A stretch of 7,267 bases of DNA from a bacterium (GTDB taxonomy: Bacteria; JALSQH01): NCBI GenBank assembly GCA_026985515.1, contig JALSQH010000231.1, forward strand, positions 1 through 7,267. Direction: 5' to 3'. Position numbers and translations under genes: made by a program. The notes beneath the pieces were generated by a model, which was not told the DNA's origin, made no database searches, and saw only the letters and a list, made by a program, of their open reading frames with translations. Positions 6,131-7,267 of this stretch are shown here, one piece after another; the stretch's first letter is position 1, and each line of letters starts with the position of its first letter.

Positions 6131-7267
6131 TATTGATTGATCTCAACAATCCTGTAAATCAATTGATCATAGGTGTAACTCCTGTAGGCGAAGGCGAGAG
6201 AACCATTGGGGGCTATCCTCATTTTTGAGTATTCTCCGGTGATTCCCACTGAATCAACAATGTCATAATGCCAGCTTCCCCTGTCTTTCCAGGCAAGCCT
6301 GAGATCGCTGTAGGTGGAATCAAAAAAGCTGATAAAGGGCTTTCCATTCAAAAGTACCACATTTATGTAGGCGTCACACATGTCTTCCGTCATCAACATC
6401 TCCCTGTGCCACTGCCCATTCACTTCATAGGCAAGTTTAACCTTATAATTGGTAGAATCTGAATATGCAATGTAAGGATTGTCATTTTCATCAAGGACAA
6501 TAGAATTCCACTTCCCGAGATCTTCAGGGCTGTTATCACCTTCAGGGGGATCATCAATTACCTCCTTCACCCAGCTCCCCTGTCTGGGATCATAGTAGGC
6601 GTAACGCAGGTCGCCGAGGAATCCGTCATAATAGGCAATATGAGGGTAACCAAGAGAATCAAGTGCTATGGAAGTTTGACGGTTAAGTACACCTCCTCCT
6701 GCCGCAGTAATACCATCATCCACTTCCTGAACAATATAATTTCTGCCATCCCACCTGGCGTATTTTAGATCCTGATTCTCCCCATCAATATAGGCTATGT
6801 GAACCATTCCATTTTTATCCACAGCAAGACTGATCCACAACCCCACATCGGGAGCATCGTCAATAACAATTTTGTTCCACAGACCACTTCTCTTATAGGC
6901 AAGTTTCAACCTTCCATTCGTCGCGTCAAAATACGCAATTACAGGGTTACCATTCACCAGTCCAATTGCTGAATACTGCCCCACATCTCCATCATCATCA
7001 ACCTTTTCATTCACCCAGTTTCCCTGTGCATCCAGAGTGGCAAACCACAGTGACTGAGAATTTGCCTCATAGTAACTTATATAGGGATAACCTTCCTCAT
7101 CGAGGACAAAATCTATCCAGTAAGCCTTCACATTATCTGCAACCACAGCACTCTTAACTACAGGAAGGGTAACTTTTTCCGGACAGGGAGGAGGACATTT
7201 GCACTCTGGACACTTCTTCTTGTTTCCTCCATTACATGCGACCAAAACAGAGAAAAACAAAATAACC
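6130..7267 (-). CDS. Putative lipoprotein with seven-repeat beta-propeller, 5' partial
   Basis: I do not recognise a named family or function. The frame is open to the window edge, so the start and the charged N-region of the signal peptide are missing. The TTG at 7260 lies in the hydrophobic core and is unlikely to be the start. Counting from that TTG, LFFSVLVAC holds a clear lipobox (LVAC, Cys9). A Cys/Pro linker CPECKCPPPC (16-25) follows. From about residue 47 to the end come seven diverged repeats of about 35-55 residues. Their pattern is small/hydrophobic strand, D-x-x-G-x-P-x-I-A-Y-x-D, D-L-x-Y-A, then G-x-W-x-x-E-x-V-D-D. This suggests a surface or periplasmic beta-propeller, perhaps for binding or assembly. 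It is the first visible gene of the radA-rlpA-holC set and ends in TAATG. PQQ or Kelch motifs are not seen. Confidence 0.75.
   Translation of the reverse strand, partial: VILFFSVLVACNGGNKKKCPECKCPPPCPEKVTLPVVKSAVVADNVKAYWIDFVLDEEGYPYISYYEANSQSLWFATLDAQGNWVNEKVDDDGDVGQYSAIGLVNGNPVIAYFDATNGRLKLAYKRSGLWNKIVIDDAPDVGLWISLAVDKNGMVHIAYIDGENQDLKYARWDGRNYIVQEVDDGITAAGGGVLNRQTSIALDSLGYPHIAYYDGFLGDLRYAYYDPRQGSWVKEVIDDPPEGDNSPEDLGKWNSIVLDENDNPYIAYSDSTNYKVKLAYEVNGQWHREMLMTEDMCDAYINVVLLNGKPFISFFDSTYSDLRLAWKDRGSWHYDIVDSVGITGEYSKMRIAPNGSLAFAYRSYTYDQLIYRIVEINQ
6133..7122 (-). repeat. Seven tandem protein repeats (predicted propeller blades)
   Basis: Counting residues from the TTG at 7260, the repeats are at about 47-94, 95-140, 141-194, 195-249, 250-295, 296-341 and 342-376. 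Typical cores are YPYISYYEANSQSLWFA, NPVIAYFDATNGRLKLAY and YPHIAYYDGFLGDLRYAY. The last repeat stops before the G-x-W-x-x-E-x-V-D strand. They are recognisable in protein but not as an exact DNA repeat, so the duplication is old. Confidence 0.75.

Noticed and set aside
1-7267. Mobile element, CRISPR, tRNA/rRNA, toxin-antitoxin or defence genes
   Set aside because: No terminal inverted repeats, spacer-repeat arrays, tRNA-like folds or related motifs were seen; the coding space is filled by housekeeping genes and one lipoprotein.

Overview
This window looks like core chromosome of a Gram-negative (diderm) bacterium. The evidence is a lipid-anchored RlpA, a second lipoprotein, and a HolC-type DNA polymerase III chi subunit. 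GC content looks to be in the low to mid 40s by eye. Arginine is written almost entirely as AGA/AGG in the plus-strand genes (all 17 codons in the aldolase gene), and the proteins are rich in Lys, Glu, Ile and Val. Both traits are common in thermophiles, so a thermophilic or deep-branching diderm is a reasonable guess. I cannot name the species.

Plus strand, 1-4010: the window opens inside the 3' end of secA (SEC-C zinc motif plus an unusual 38-residue tail). The stop codon of secA overlaps the TTG start of argJ (arginine biosynthesis). A 107-bp gap follows, with a good sigma70-type promoter, then a class I (FbaB/DhnA-type) fructose-bisphosphate aldolase gene. A 40-bp spacer holding a weak terminator-like hairpin and two Shine-Dalgarno sequences leads into purD (purine biosynthesis).

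Minus strand, 7267-4007: four genes run leftward with no gaps. They encode a lipoprotein predicted to be a seven-repeat beta-propeller (5' end cut by the window edge), radA/sms (recombination branch migration), rlpA (septal-ring lytic transglycosylase type) and holC (polymerase III chi). Each gene overlaps the next (1, 38 and 19 bp), so they are probably one transcript whose promoter lies beyond the right edge. The operon meets purD tail to tail with a 4-bp overlap.

The plus-strand genes are unrelated housekeeping functions: secretion, arginine, glycolysis/gluconeogenesis and purines. In the minus-strand operon, radA and holC both concern replication-fork repair, while rlpA and the propeller lipoprotein belong to the cell envelope. 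I see no mobile element, CRISPR array, tRNA or rRNA, and no defence or other accessory system. The most unusual points are the SecA tail, the predicted complete propeller with its cysteine-rich linker, the radA-rlpA-holC linkage, and the duplicated Shine-Dalgarno/pyrimidine arrangement before purD.
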